From NCBI GenBank assembly GCA_910586365.1, contig CAJUGP010000025.1, positions 1 through 32,260 of the forward strand: DNA of 32,260 nt. Reading direction: 5' to 3'. Shown in pieces: positions 6,438 through 15,076 of this stretch. Below the pieces are notes generated by a model. The model had not been told where the DNA came from. It was given only the letters and a program-made list of their open reading frames with translations, and did no database searches. Numbering within the stretch: the stretch's first letter is position 1; each line of letters begins with the position of its first letter. Position numbers and translations under genes: made by a program. The stretch is from an uncultured Christensenella sp. (GTDB taxonomy: Bacteria > Bacillota > Clostridia > Christensenellales > Borkfalkiaceae).

Positions 6438-7511
6438 TTATTTGTTATCCGTTTCAAATTTTTTCATGAAATCGATGAGCGAAAGCACGCCTTCGACGGG
6501 CATGGCGTTGTAGATCGAGGCGCGCATGCCGCCTACAAGACGGTGCCCTTTGAGCGATACCAAACCCGCTTGCGCCGCTTCTTTTACGAACTTCGCATCT
6601 GTTTCGGCCGAAGGCGTGACGAAGGGCACGTTCATAATCGAACGGTCCTTTTTCACGACGTCGTTTCGGTAGAACGAAGAACCGTCGATAAAATCGTAGA
6701 GCAAGTTTGCTTTATATTCGTTGATTTCATTAACGGCTTTGATCCCGCCCAACCCTTTCAAACGGCGCAGAACGAGCGTTGCCACGTAAATGGGAAAACA
6801 GGGCGGCGTGTTGTACAGACTCTTGTTCTCGTCCTGCACGCGCCATTTGAGCATGGTGGGGCAAATAGAAAGAGGATCTTGCGCAAGCGAGCGTTTGGCG
6901 ATCACGAGCGTTACGCCCGCGGGTGCCAGATTTTTCTGCGCGCCTGCATAGATCACGCCGAAGTCGTTGACGTTGATTTCGCGCGAGAGGATATCCGACG
7001 ACATATCCGCCACGAGCGGCGCGTCCGTTTTGGGAAATTCGGTAAAACGCGTGCCGAAGATCGTATTGTTCGAGCAAATGTGCACGTAGTCGGTATTTTC
7101 ACGGAACATGATCGCGTTCGGATCGGGGATATAAGAATAGTTTTTATCCTGCGAGGATGCGACGCAGCAAACGTCACCGTAAATTTTTCCCTCTTCGTAA
7201 GCCTTTTTGGCAAAGTTGCCCGTCACGAGATAGTCGGCTTTCCCCTTGTGCATCAGGTTGAGCGGTACCGCCGCGAACTGTTGGCTTGCGCCGCCCTGTA
7301 CGAAGATCACGAGATAGTCGTCGGGGATATGCAAAAGCTCGCGCAGCAGACGTTCGCCTTCGTTTACGATTTCTTCAAACGCTTTGTTGCGGTGCGAAAT
7401 CTCGGTTACGGACATGCCCGTGCCCGCAAAGTTCAGAAGGTCGCGCTGCGCCTCTTCGAGCACGTCGGAGGGGAGCTTGGAAGGACCTGCGGAGAAGTTG
7501 TAAGTACGCAT
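6438..7511 (-). CDS. serC: Phosphoserine aminotransferase
   Basis: PLP enzyme of serine synthesis that transaminates 3-phosphohydroxypyruvate with glutamate to give phosphoserine. The 357-residue product starts MRTYNFSAGPSKLPSDVLEE, the SerC N-terminus. It has the phosphate-binding FVQGGASQQFAAVP segment, the PLP-lysine motif GVIYAGAQKNLAPAGVTLVI (Lys near residue 192) and the C-terminal GHRLVGGMRASIYNAMP. The ATG at 7511 is preceded by GAGGTG at 7 nt; a TTG five codons upstream is rejected. It forms a serC-serA operon with the next gene and has a near-consensus promoter at 7544-7572. No serB is visible here. Confidence 0.96.
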   Translation of the reverse strand: MRTYNFSAGPSKLPSDVLEEAQRDLLNFAGTGMSVTEISHRNKAFEEIVNEGERLLRELLHIPDDYLVIFVQGGASQQFAAVPLNLMHKGKADYLVTGNFAKKAYEEGKIYGDVCCVASSQDKNYSYIPDPNAIMFRENTDYVHICSNNTIFGTRFTEFPKTDAPLVADMSSDILSREINVNDFGVIYAGAQKNLAPAGVTLVIAKRSLAQDPLSICPTMLKWRVQDENKSLYNTPPCFPIYVATLVLRRLKGLGGIKAVNEINEYKANLLYDFIDGSSFYRNDVVKKDRSIMNVPFVTPSAETDAKFVKEAAQAGLVSLKGHRLVGGMRASIYNAMPVEGVLSLIDFMKKFETDNK

Positions 7512-7543
7512 TTTGTCACCTCGCAAAATAGTATATTATTCTT

Positions 7544-7572
7544 ATTATAATCGATTTGGAAGATTTTGACAA
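7544..7572 (-). promoter_or_regulatory. Promoter of serC
   Basis: On the minus strand TTGTCA (7567-7572), a 17-nt spacer and TATAAT (7544-7549) lie upstream of the serC start. Confidence 0.87.
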
Positions 7573-7663
7573 CAATCTGAGGAGAATTCGCGCAAAAGTT
7601 TGTAAAATTTCTCTTTTTTGCAAAAAATATCGGCACGGTTTTAGAAAAAAATCGATAAAAGTA

Positions 7664-7692
7664 TTTACATTTGAGCAAATTTAGTGTAAAAT
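7664..7692 (+). promoter_or_regulatory. Promoter of the coiled-coil/repeat protein gene
   Basis: TTTACA (7664-7669), a 17-nt spacer and TAAAAT (7687-7692) give a predicted start near 7700 and a leader of about 70 nt. Confidence 0.75.
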
Positions 7693-7767
7693 AGAATACG
7701 GCAATGATGGAATGTTCTTGTTTCCGTGATTGTTAAGTATACTGAAAACACTAATTACGAGGTTTTT

Positions 7768-9474
7768 ATGGCACAGAATTATGACAACTCCGATCCCGTC
7801 GTTTTGGAGGGGGTTTATAAGAGCATTGCAAGCAGTGTAAGTCAGGTTCGCCAGTCGGTCAACGACGTTCAGGAGACGGTGAGCAAGGAGCTGCAATATA
7901 ATTCCGCGCAGCAAATGTCTGCATACGAGGCGCTCGTCGATTCGTTCGAGCAAGGGGTAGAGTCGCTCCTTGCCGAATTGCGTTACGTAGCGCAACAGAA
8001 CAGCACGATTTACGAATACAATCAAATCGGGTACGACAAGCTGAAGCAAGAGCTTGTCGAAGCCGTGAAATCGGGTACGCAGGCGATCGAACAGAAGAAC
8101 GACGAAAAGCTTGCCGAAATGAGCAAGGAGCTTGAACGCCGTCAGGATGAACGCGTGCAGCGGCTTCGCGCCGAATTGCTTGCCGCGATCCGCGGCATGG
8201 GTCCGCGCACCGCAGGCGGCGAAGAGGCGACGACGGAGATCATCGACGGGTACGAAGTGCACGACGATATCGAGGAAGTGCGCACGCTCGCCGAAGAAAC
8301 GCGCGACCTCTTAACCTCCGTACGCGAAGAACTCAGAGAACGCACGGCGGTGAAAACCGAAAAACCCGAGGGGGAACATGCCGAGAACGAAACCGAAAGC
8401 GAACTCGATTACGACGTGCTTGCGGAAAAAATCGTTTCCGTGCTGCCCGAAGTCGATTACGATTTGGTGGCGGATAAGGTCGCCGCGGCGATCCCGCAGA
8501 CCGACGCCGACGCAGTTGCCGACAAGGTTGCCGCCGCAATCGGTCCGATCGACGAGAACGCCCTTGCCGATAAGGTTGCGGAAGCGATCCCCCTGATCGA
8601 TTACGATTTGATCGCCGAACGCGTCGCCGCCGCCCTCAACGGCGAAGAAGGTAAAGAGAACGCCGAAAAGAGCGCGGAAGTTGCCGCGCTGAGCGAAGAG
8701 AAGATCGCGTCCGCCGTCGAAGAAAAGCTCGATTACGAGCGTATCGCCGTCCGCGTGGCGGAGCTTCTCAAAGACGATATGAAAGATATCGTCGTCGTTG
8801 CGCCCGTACAGGCGAGCGCGCCTGCGGAAGAACACGCGGAAGAATTGGCGGTTGCCGCCGAACCCGCGCCCGCGGTTGCGGTTGAACCCGATCCGGCGCC
8901 CGTCGTGGTCGTCGCGCCGCCCGCGCCTGCGCCCAAAAAGAAACCCGCTCCCGTCGTCGAGGAAGAAGAGGAGCAGACGGTACGCTATAAGTACAGCTTC
9001 ACGGCGAAAATCGTCACGAGCGACACCGACGTCAAGGAATATTATTCGCAGCTGAAAAACGCCTTCCTTTCCTATCCGAGCACGGCGTCGCAGATCAACT
9101 GGGCGAACGACCGTTTCTCGTACGAGAACGAAACGATCGCCAAAGTCGGCGTGCGCGGCAAAACGCTGTGTTTGTATCTTGCGCTCGATCCTTACGAGCT
9201 GCCCGAATCGGTTTATCACCAGACCTTCGCGGGCGATACCAAAATGTATGAAAAGACCCCTACGATGGTAAAAATAAAGAGCGGCGTTGCGTTGAAACGC
9301 GCGTTGCGCCTCATCGGGTTGTTAATGGAAAAGAACGGCGCGGTGCTCGAAGAAGAACGCTCGGTCGATTACGTATCGCAGTTCCCGTACCGCAGCGAGG
9401 AAGATCTTTTGCAGGAAGGGCTTGTAAAAGCCGTCCTTGTCGGGAAATCCGAATCGGACTTTGTAAGAAAGTAA
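7768..9474 (+). CDS. Coiled-coil protein with 20-residue repeats and a C-terminal conserved domain
   Basis: A 568-residue protein of unknown function with no signal peptide. Residues 1-150 are helical, Gln/Glu-rich and coiled-coil-like. Residues about 214-291 hold four tandem repeats of roughly 20 residues built on D-Y-D-x-x-A-D-K-V-A-A-A-I-P, with a decayed fifth copy near 312-338. Residues 345-402 are a low-complexity Ala/Pro/Val/Glu linker. Residues 403-568 form a compact domain starting RYKYSFTAKIVTSDTDVKEY and containing VRGKTLCLYLALDPYEL. I have the impression that this last domain recurs in clostridial hypothetical proteins, but I cannot name it. The start at 7768 is preceded by GAGG; the ORF extends to 7726 without support. 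It has its own promoter and terminator, so it is monocistronic. A structural or envelope-associated scaffold role is a guess. Confidence 0.8.
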   Translation: MAQNYDNSDPVVLEGVYKSIASSVSQVRQSVNDVQETVSKELQYNSAQQMSAYEALVDSFEQGVESLLAELRYVAQQNSTIYEYNQIGYDKLKQELVEAVKSGTQAIEQKNDEKLAEMSKELERRQDERVQRLRAELLAAIRGMGPRTAGGEEATTEIIDGYEVHDDIEEVRTLAEETRDLLTSVREELRERTAVKTEKPEGEHAENETESELDYDVLAEKIVSVLPEVDYDLVADKVAAAIPQTDADAVADKVAAAIGPIDENALADKVAEAIPLIDYDLIAERVAAALNGEEGKENAEKSAEVAALSEEKIASAVEEKLDYERIAVRVAELLKDDMKDIVVVAPVQASAPAEEHAEELAVAAEPAPAVAVEPDPAPVVVVAPPAPAPKKKPAPVVEEEEEQTVRYKYSFTAKIVTSDTDVKEYYSQLKNAFLSYPSTASQINWANDRFSYENETIAKVGVRGKTLCLYLALDPYELPESVYHQTFAGDTKMYEKTPTMVKIKSGVALKRALRLIGLLMEKNGAVLEEERSVDYVSQFPYRSEEDLLQEGLVKAVLVGKSESDFVRK

Positions 9475-9481
9475 AACTTAG

Positions 9482-9510
9482 AGAGCCGAGTATCTCGGCT
9501 CTTTCGTTTT
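9482..9510 (+). terminator. Terminator after the coiled-coil/repeat protein gene
   Basis: AGAGCCGAG (9482-9490) pairs with CTCGGCTCT (9494-9502) over a 3-nt loop and is followed by a T-rich tail. Confidence 0.88.
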
Positions 9511-9582
9511 TATACGAAAAATTCATCCTCCGCCGCAGACGGGGGATACATATGCTGTAATGCAGATCGAAAGGAGTTATTT

Positions 9583-11574
9583 TTGAAAAACACAGACAAA
9601 AACAAACGTACGCACGATACGACGGACGCGATCGAGCTTGCGATTTTGAACGGCTTGGAACAGTACAGCCGCGAGCAGGCGGAGAAGGCGAAGCGGGCGG
9701 ACGGCGCGCCGCACGCGCCCAAAAACGCAGGATTGCGCAGCCGCGAGGCGATGGAAGAGGCGGGCTATAAGAAGAAACGCCCTTCGCACGCAAAGGGAAA
9801 AGGCACGCAGATGAAACCCTTTGCCGCGGAAGAAGCGCCGCAAAACGGCGCGCGCCGCGAAAACAAAGGGGAAAAGCGCGGCGTTCCCCCGCAGAAGAAT
9901 GAAACCGAACGCAAACAGAAGAATAAGAAAAAGCCCGTAAAGGTGCTGTTCTTCGGCGGCGTGGGCGAGATCGGCAAAAACATGACGGCGATCGAGTACG
10001 GCAACGATATTATCGTGATCGACGCGGGCAGTATTTTCCCGACGGAAGAAATGCCGGGGATCGACCTTGTTTTCCCCGATATCTCGTATTTGGTGCAGAA
10101 CAAACACAAGATCCGCGGTTTGTTTTTAACGCACGGGCATGAAGATCATATCGGCGGCGTGCCGTATTTCCTCAAAGAGCTGCCCGGCGTTACCGTTTAC
10201 GGCAGCAAACTGACGTTGGCGCTTGTCGACAACAAGCTGCGCGAACACCGTTTGAACAACGTGGACGAACGCACGGTCAAGCCCAAAGACAGAGTAAAGG
10301 CGGGTGTGTTCAACGTCAATTTCGTGAGCGTGAACCATTCGATCGCAGGCGCGCTGGCTTTGGCAATCGAAACGCCGTACGGGATCATCTTCCACAGCGG
10401 AGATTTTAAGATCGACTTGACGCCCGTCGCGGGCGCGCCCATCGACCTCGAAGAGATCGCCTCTTACGGAAAACGCGGCGTGCTGCTGTATTTGGGCGAG
10501 TCGACCAATATCGAGCGGCAGGGCTTTACTATGAGCGAAAAGGTCGTGGGAACCACGCTCGAACACCTGTTTGCGGCGCATGCCGATAAGCGGCTTATTA
10601 TCGCCACGTTCGCCTCCAACGTGCACCGTTTGCAGCAGATCATCGATATCGCCGTCAAATACAGGCGAAAGGTCGCGCTTTCGGGGCGCAGTATGTTCAA
10701 CGTGGTCGAGGCGGCGGCGAAGATCGGGGAAATCAGTATTCCCGAAGGCGTCCTCGTCGACGTCGAAAAGACCAAAAACTTTTTCGATCGGGAAATCGTC
10801 ATCATCTCGACGGGTTCGCAAGGTGAGCCGATGAGCGCGCTTACGCGTATGGCGGACGGTGAATTCAACAAAGTGACGATCGGCGCGAACGACACCGTGA
10901 TCATTTCGGCAAGTCCCATTCCGGGGAACGAGCGCATGGTTTACAGGGTGATCAACAATCTTTATAAACGCGGCGCGGACGTCGTGTACGAAAGCTTGGA
11001 AAAGATCCACGTTTCGGGACACGCCTGTCAGGAAGAGCACAAAATTCTGCATTCGCTCTTAAAACCCAAATTCTTTATCCCCGTGCACGGCGAATACCGT
11101 CACTTAAAGCGTCACGTTCTGTTGGCGCAGGAAATGGGATTGTCACCCGCGCAGACCTTTATCCCCGAAATCGGCGCATGCGTGCTGCTTACCGACGACA
11201 GCTTGAAGCAAGGCGAAAGCTTCCAGGCGGGTGCGCGGCTGATCGACGGCGCGGGCTTCGAGGATCTGGGCACGAGCGAGGTGCTGAAAGACCGTATTCT
11301 GATGTCGAGCGAGGGGCTGTTCATCGTTTCGCTTGCCTGTTCGGGGGGCGCGATCGTCGGCGAACCCGTGATCGAACCGCGCGGATTTGTTTTTTCGGAC
11401 GAGCGCAATTATATGGCGGAGCTTAAAGACGTCGTGGCGCATGCCATCGATAGCGCGAATATAAGCGGCGGCGCAGGGGAACTGAAAAACGCCGTGCGCC
11501 GCGCCATGAAAACGTATCTCTATAAAAAGACCAAACAATCGCCCATGATCGTGACGATCGTAAACGAAATTTAA
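9583..11574 (+). CDS. rnj: Ribonuclease J
   Basis: Zinc-dependent 5'-3' exoribonuclease and endonuclease of RNA decay and maturation in Firmicutes. The 663-residue protein starts at TTG 9583, 7 nt after AAGGAG. After a basic N-terminal extension of about 118 residues, the metallo-beta-lactamase core begins at VKVLFFGGVGEIGKNM and holds the metal motif THGHEDHIGG (H184, H186, D188, H189). A beta-CASP domain follows, with GSQGEPMSALTRMA and SASPIPGNERMVYRVINNL, then VSGHACQEEH and FIPVHGEYRHL. Typical RNase J has about 555 residues, so the extension accounts for the extra length; it is Lys/Arg-rich and low in complexity, perhaps an RNA- or partner-binding tail. The TTG start may limit translation. 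Whether this is J1 or J2 type cannot be decided. Confidence 0.95.
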   Translation: MKNTDKNKRTHDTTDAIELAILNGLEQYSREQAEKAKRADGAPHAPKNAGLRSREAMEEAGYKKKRPSHAKGKGTQMKPFAAEEAPQNGARRENKGEKRGVPPQKNETERKQKNKKKPVKVLFFGGVGEIGKNMTAIEYGNDIIVIDAGSIFPTEEMPGIDLVFPDISYLVQNKHKIRGLFLTHGHEDHIGGVPYFLKELPGVTVYGSKLTLALVDNKLREHRLNNVDERTVKPKDRVKAGVFNVNFVSVNHSIAGALALAIETPYGIIFHSGDFKIDLTPVAGAPIDLEEIASYGKRGVLLYLGESTNIERQGFTMSEKVVGTTLEHLFAAHADKRLIIATFASNVHRLQQIIDIAVKYRRKVALSGRSMFNVVEAAAKIGEISIPEGVLVDVEKTKNFFDREIVIISTGSQGEPMSALTRMADGEFNKVTIGANDTVIISASPIPGNERMVYRVINNLYKRGADVVYESLEKIHVSGHACQEEHKILHSLLKPKFFIPVHGEYRHLKRHVLLAQEMGLSPAQTFIPEIGACVLLTDDSLKQGESFQAGARLIDGAGFEDLGTSEVLKDRILMSSEGLFIVSLACSGGAIVGEPVIEPRGFVFSDERNYMAELKDVVAHAIDSANISGGAGELKNAVRRAMKTYLYKKTKQSPMIVTIVNEI

Positions 11575-11587
11575 GACGCGATAGAAA

Positions 11588-11893
11588 GAGATGTTTCGGC
11601 TGCGCTCAACATGACAAGAGAGCGGTGCTCAACATGACAGGAGAGCGGCATGGCGGGCGGGCTTAAACTGTCATTCCGAGCGAAGCCGAGGAATCTTGTT
11701 AACGAAAGAAAACAGGTGAGGCGTGTTTAGAAGAGATGTTTCGGCTACGCTCAACATGACAGGAGAGCGGCATGGCGGGCGAGCGGAATGACGGGGAGAT
11801 GTTTCGACTGCGCTCAACATGACAGGAGAGCGGTGCTCAACATGTCGGGCGGAACAAGTAAACTGTCATTCCGAGCGAAGCCGAGGAATCTTG
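11588..11893. repeat. Dispersed imperfect-palindrome repeat array (copy set B)
   Basis: The gap between rnj and the next gene is filled with units such as GATGTTTCGGCTGCGCTCAA followed by CATGACA, and the opposite-facing TGTCATTCCGAGCGAAGCCG followed by AGGAATCTTG (near 11670-11697 and 11862-11893). It belongs to the same family as the arrays elsewhere in the window. A spurious ORF starts within it; the real gene begins at 11917. Confidence 0.85.
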
Positions 11894-11916
11894 ATGCGAC
11901 AGGCAAAGGGGAAAGT

Positions 11917-12537
11917 ATGAGAAGAAATCTGATTGCGGTATGCGCTTTGGTCGGCGTGAGCGCGGCGGCGTTTCTTGCCGTAACCGTGCTGGGTATCGTT
12001 TGGAAAAACGCCGTCATGATCGCGGTCGGCGCGGCGATGACGCTGTTCGCCCTTTGGGTGACGGCGGGCAGTGTTTACCGTGAACGCATATACGAAACGT
12101 TTGAAAAGAAGTTCGGCGCGCGCGACTATGCGGGCGCGCTCGAAACGCTCGATAAAGCCGCGGCAAACCATTTCTTTTTTCCGATGTACCGCACCGTCGC
12201 CTATCAGCTCTATATCCGCGGCGAGCTTGCCGTCGATAATCTTGCCGAGGCGGCAAAATACGTCGATCTGCTGCGCCATAGCGGCGGCGACGGTTGGAAG
12301 TACCGCACGGCGTTCTACGTCGTACTCTTCAATCTCGATTGGGGCGAATACGCCCTGGCGCGCGAAGAGTTTGACGCATTTGAGAAAGCCTGCGCCCATT
12401 CGTCTCTTTACAAAGAGCAGCTCGAAACGCTGCGCGCTCTGTTGGGACGCATCAACGGCGGCGACGAACCGCTGCCCGAAAGCGTGAAAAAGTCGCCGTA
12501 TCCCGTCGTCGGCAGGATCGTGGAGCGCTGCGCCTGA
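11917..12537 (+). CDS. Membrane protein with TPR-like helical region, unknown
   Basis: A 206-residue protein. Two hydrophobic segments at residues about 5-28 and 31-50 (LIAVCALVGVSAAAFLAVTV and the following VMIAVGAAMTLFALWVTA) anchor it in the membrane. The remainder is a helical soluble region with alternating Ala/Leu/aromatic residues (ARDYAGALETLDKAAANHFF, NLAEAAKYVDLLRHSG, EYALAREEFDAFEKAC) that looks TPR-like. The start at 11917 follows AAAGGGGAAAG; the longer ORF upstream reads through repeat DNA and is rejected. It ends 1 nt before the trmR-like gene and probably heads that operon. Its job is unknown. Confidence 0.78.
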   Translation: MRRNLIAVCALVGVSAAAFLAVTVLGIVWKNAVMIAVGAAMTLFALWVTAGSVYRERIYETFEKKFGARDYAGALETLDKAAANHFFFPMYRTVAYQLYIRGELAVDNLAEAAKYVDLLRHSGGDGWKYRTAFYVVLFNLDWGEYALAREEFDAFEKACAHSSLYKEQLETLRALLGRINGGDEPLPESVKKSPYPVVGRIVERCA

Positions 12538-12538
12538 A

Positions 12539-13141
12539 ATGCTCGAAGCGTTAGACGGACAATTACAGATTTTGCGCGAACGGGCGAAAGAGGGGCGCGA
12601 TCCCACCGCGGCGGATGAAACGCTTGCGCGGCTTTTGTCTCTCGTTCGGGAAATCAAGCCCCGACGCGTTTTGGAAATCGGCGCGGCGGAAGGGCTTACC
12701 TCGATCGCCATGCTGCTGTGCGGCGCGGAGCGCGTGACGGCAATCGAATGCGACGCGGCGCGAGCAAGTCGCGCGCGGGAGAATTTTGCGCGCTTTCGTT
12801 TGACCGACCGCGTGACGCTCATCGAGGACGACGCGGGGCGCGTTCTCCCTGCGCTCGAAGAGGACGGCGCGTACGGGCTGATTTTTTTAGACGGTCCGAA
12901 GGCGCAGTACCGCCGTTATTTTGCCGACTGCAAACGCCTTTTGCAAGGCGGCGGCGCGCTTGTTTCCGACGACGTGCTGCTCTTCGGTTACGTGACGGGC
13001 GAACCGCCCAAAAAACGCCGCATGCTGGCGGAGCATATCCGCGAATACCTTGCCATGCTGCAAAACGACCCCGATTTCACGACGGAAATTCTGCCGCTTG
13101 CCGAGGGGCTTGCGGTGAGCAGGAAAGTGTATGAAACCTGA
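12539..13141 (+). CDS. trmR: SAM-dependent O-methyltransferase, TrmR-like
   Basis: A 200-residue class I methyltransferase. The SAM-binding strand and loop is VLEIGAAEGLTSIAMLLCG (about residues 43-62), followed by an acidic ribose-binding residue in TAIECD and by LIFLDGPKAQY, the metal/substrate strand of the O-methyltransferase family 3 (YrrM) type. In Bacillus, TrmR (YrrM) methylates 5-hydroxyuridine at the tRNA wobble position to 5-methoxyuridine and is encoded beside the U32-peptidase-type hydroxylation factors. Here the next gene is exactly such a U32 protein and overlaps by 11 nt, so the context supports TrmR over a small-molecule O-methyltransferase. The start is 1 nt after the previous stop. 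Confidence 0.85.
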   Translation: MLEALDGQLQILRERAKEGRDPTAADETLARLLSLVREIKPRRVLEIGAAEGLTSIAMLLCGAERVTAIECDAARASRARENFARFRLTDRVTLIEDDAGRVLPALEEDGAYGLIFLDGPKAQYRRYFADCKRLLQGGGALVSDDVLLFGYVTGEPPKKRRMLAEHIREYLAMLQNDPDFTTEILPLAEGLAVSRKVYET

Positions 13142-14327
13142 ATTGTTAGCCCCTGCGGGCAATCTGAAAAAGCTCTATCTTGCGTTTTTATACGGCGCGG
13201 ACGCCGTTTATTTGGGCGGAAAGGATTTTTCGCTGCGCACGTTCGCCGATAATTTTACCGAGGAAGAAATGCGCGAGGGGATTTCTTTTGCGCATGCGCA
13301 CGGAAAAAAGGTGTACGTTACCGCGAATATCTTTGCGAAAAACCGTGACGAAGGCGCGTTGCGCGCCTATTTTTGTTTTTTGCAGGACTGCGGCGCGGAC
13401 GCCGTGCTCATCTCCGATCCCGGCGCGCTGCGGCTTTGCAAGCAAGCCGCGCCGAAATTGCCGATTCATATTTCCACGCAAGCGAACACGCTCAATTCGC
13501 AGGCGGCGGCGTTCTGGCGGGAAGCGGGCGCAAGCCGCGTTGTGTTGGCGCGCGAGCTTTCGTTGGAAGAGATCAAAGAGATCAGCCGCGAAAATCCTGC
13601 GTTGGAGCTGGAAGCGTTTGTGCACGGGGCAATGTGTATTTCTTACAGCGGCAGGTGCTATCTTTCCGATTACCTCGATAACCGCCCCGCCAACCGCGGC
13701 GCGTGCGTGCAGGCGTGCCGCCGTAAATACCGCGTGCAGAGCGAGGGTGCGGAAGGGTGGCTCGATCTGAGCGAGGACGGCAAGGGGACGTATCTGCTGA
13801 ACAGCAAGGATTTGAACATGAGCGCGCATTTAAGCGAGCTTGCCGACGCGGGTGTGTGTTCCTTCAAGATCGAGGGGCGCATGAAGAGCGAATATTATCT
13901 TGCCACCGTCGTCAACGCATACCGCCGCATGCTCGACGAAGGGTATAGCGAAACGCTTGCCCGCGAACTCGATTGCGCGGCGCGGCGTGAATTTACCGTT
14001 GCTTATGCCTTCGGGGAAAACAGTCAAACGGTCGCCTACGGGAACGATCGGGCAGGCTCGTGCGAATATATCGCCAACGTGCTCGGTTGGGAACACGGCA
14101 GGGTCAAGGCGGAAATGCGCACGCGTTTTTACGAAGGCGAAACGCTCGAAGTGCTTTCGCCCGGGGCGGCGTTTTTATCGCAGATCGCCGTAACGGATAT
14201 GAAGGACGCGCAGGGCAACCCCTGCCGCGACGCGAAGGCGGTGCAGGGGATTTACACGTTTGCCTGCTCCGTTCCGCTTGCGGCGGGCGATATTCTGCGC
14301 CGCAGGCATAAAGATATGCGCGATTAG
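13131..14327 (+). CDS. trhP: U32 peptidase family tRNA hydroxylation protein, TrhP-like
   Basis: A 398-residue member of the peptidase U32 family. It starts MKPELLAPAGNLKKLYLAFL and carries the family signature EAFVHGAMCISYSGRCYLS, then RGACVQACRRKYRV. Cysteines 169, 176, 192 and 196 are placed to bind an Fe-S cluster. In Escherichia coli and Bacillus, TrhP/YrrN-YrrO proteins are not proteases but use prephenate-derived chemistry to hydroxylate U34 of tRNAs, the substrate step for TrmR. The gene overlaps the trmR-like gene, so both steps of 5-methoxyuridine formation are coupled. The homologue YrrN/YrrO distinction cannot be made from length alone. Confidence 0.9.
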   Translation: MKPELLAPAGNLKKLYLAFLYGADAVYLGGKDFSLRTFADNFTEEEMREGISFAHAHGKKVYVTANIFAKNRDEGALRAYFCFLQDCGADAVLISDPGALRLCKQAAPKLPIHISTQANTLNSQAAAFWREAGASRVVLARELSLEEIKEISRENPALELEAFVHGAMCISYSGRCYLSDYLDNRPANRGACVQACRRKYRVQSEGAEGWLDLSEDGKGTYLLNSKDLNMSAHLSELADAGVCSFKIEGRMKSEYYLATVVNAYRRMLDEGYSETLARELDCAARREFTVAYAFGENSQTVAYGNDRAGSCEYIANVLGWEHGRVKAEMRTRFYEGETLEVLSPGAAFLSQIAVTDMKDAQGNPCRDAKAVQGIYTFACSVPLAAGDILRRRHKDMRD

Positions 14328-14340
14328 CATAAAATAGGGC

Positions 14341-15030
14341 GTGAAACGTCGATTTTTTTGGCAGCGCGCGGCGGCGGGGTTTGTGTTCGCCGCCGTATTA
14401 TTCTCGATCTTTGCGTTTACCGTATGGTGGAGCGTGCGCGATTATGCGCGGATACAGTTAAACAAAACCTATTATCTGCTCGTACGCGTCTGCGACGAAG
14501 AAACCTCGGTGAGCGTTTCGACGCAGGTGTATCTTTCGGGCGGAGCGGGGTATCTCATCAAAAAGGGAAAACAGGATCACGTGGTGATTTCCTGTTATTA
14601 TCTCGAACGCGATGCGGAATTCGTGCGGCGCAACCTGACCGACAAAGGGTTAAGCGTGCAGACGGTGGAATACGCGAGCGGCGATTTCGAGCTGAGCGGA
14701 AGCGCGGCGGCGTATGCGGAAAAAGTTTGCTCCAACGTGGAAACGGCGGACAGCAACGCGCGGCTGCTCTTCGATACGGCAAACAAACTCGAACGGACGG
14801 AAATTTCGCAGGAAGAGGCGCGCGCCGCGGTGCGCGGTGCGATTGCTTCGCTCAGCGGATTGCGCAAGAGCAACGAGGGCGGTTTTTTCGAGCGGTGGAA
14901 CGCCGCGCTCGCAAGCGCGGAACGCAAGGGCAGGGAGATCGCAAGCGGCATTCTTTTCGCAAAAGATTTAAGGTATTTGCAGGTTCAACTCACGGCGGCG
15001 ATCGTAAACGCCGCATCGCTCTTCGGCTGA
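14341..15030 (+). CDS. Membrane-anchored SPOR-like protein, unknown
   Basis: A 229-residue protein starting at GTG 14341, 13 nt after the trhP stop. Residues about 9-30 (AAAGFVFAAVLFSIFAFTVW) form an N-terminal membrane anchor. Residues about 60-115, including VYLSGGAGYLIKKGKQDHVV, ISCYYLERDAEFV and LSVQTVEYAS, have the strand-helix-strand look of a SPOR domain, which binds denuded septal peptidoglycan. The C-terminal 100 residues are helical. The exported side is inferred from the single N-terminal anchor. Assignment to SPOR rests on pattern only. No clear Shine-Dalgarno precedes the GTG, but no better start exists. It probably belongs to the trmR-trhP transcription unit. Confidence 0.7.
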   Translation: MKRRFFWQRAAAGFVFAAVLFSIFAFTVWWSVRDYARIQLNKTYYLLVRVCDEETSVSVSTQVYLSGGAGYLIKKGKQDHVVISCYYLERDAEFVRRNLTDKGLSVQTVEYASGDFELSGSAAAYAEKVCSNVETADSNARLLFDTANKLERTEISQEEARAAVRGAIASLSGLRKSNEGGFFERWNAALASAERKGREIASGILFAKDLRYLQVQLTAAIVNAASLFG

Positions 15031-15076
15031 GCGGAAAGCGATTATAAATTTACCGAAGAATGGAAATAAAAATACT

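Noticed and set aside
8311..9219. 302-aa minus-strand ORF
   Set aside because: It is a shadow of the repeat protein on the plus strand, Arg/Gly/Phe-rich and without homology or ribosome site.
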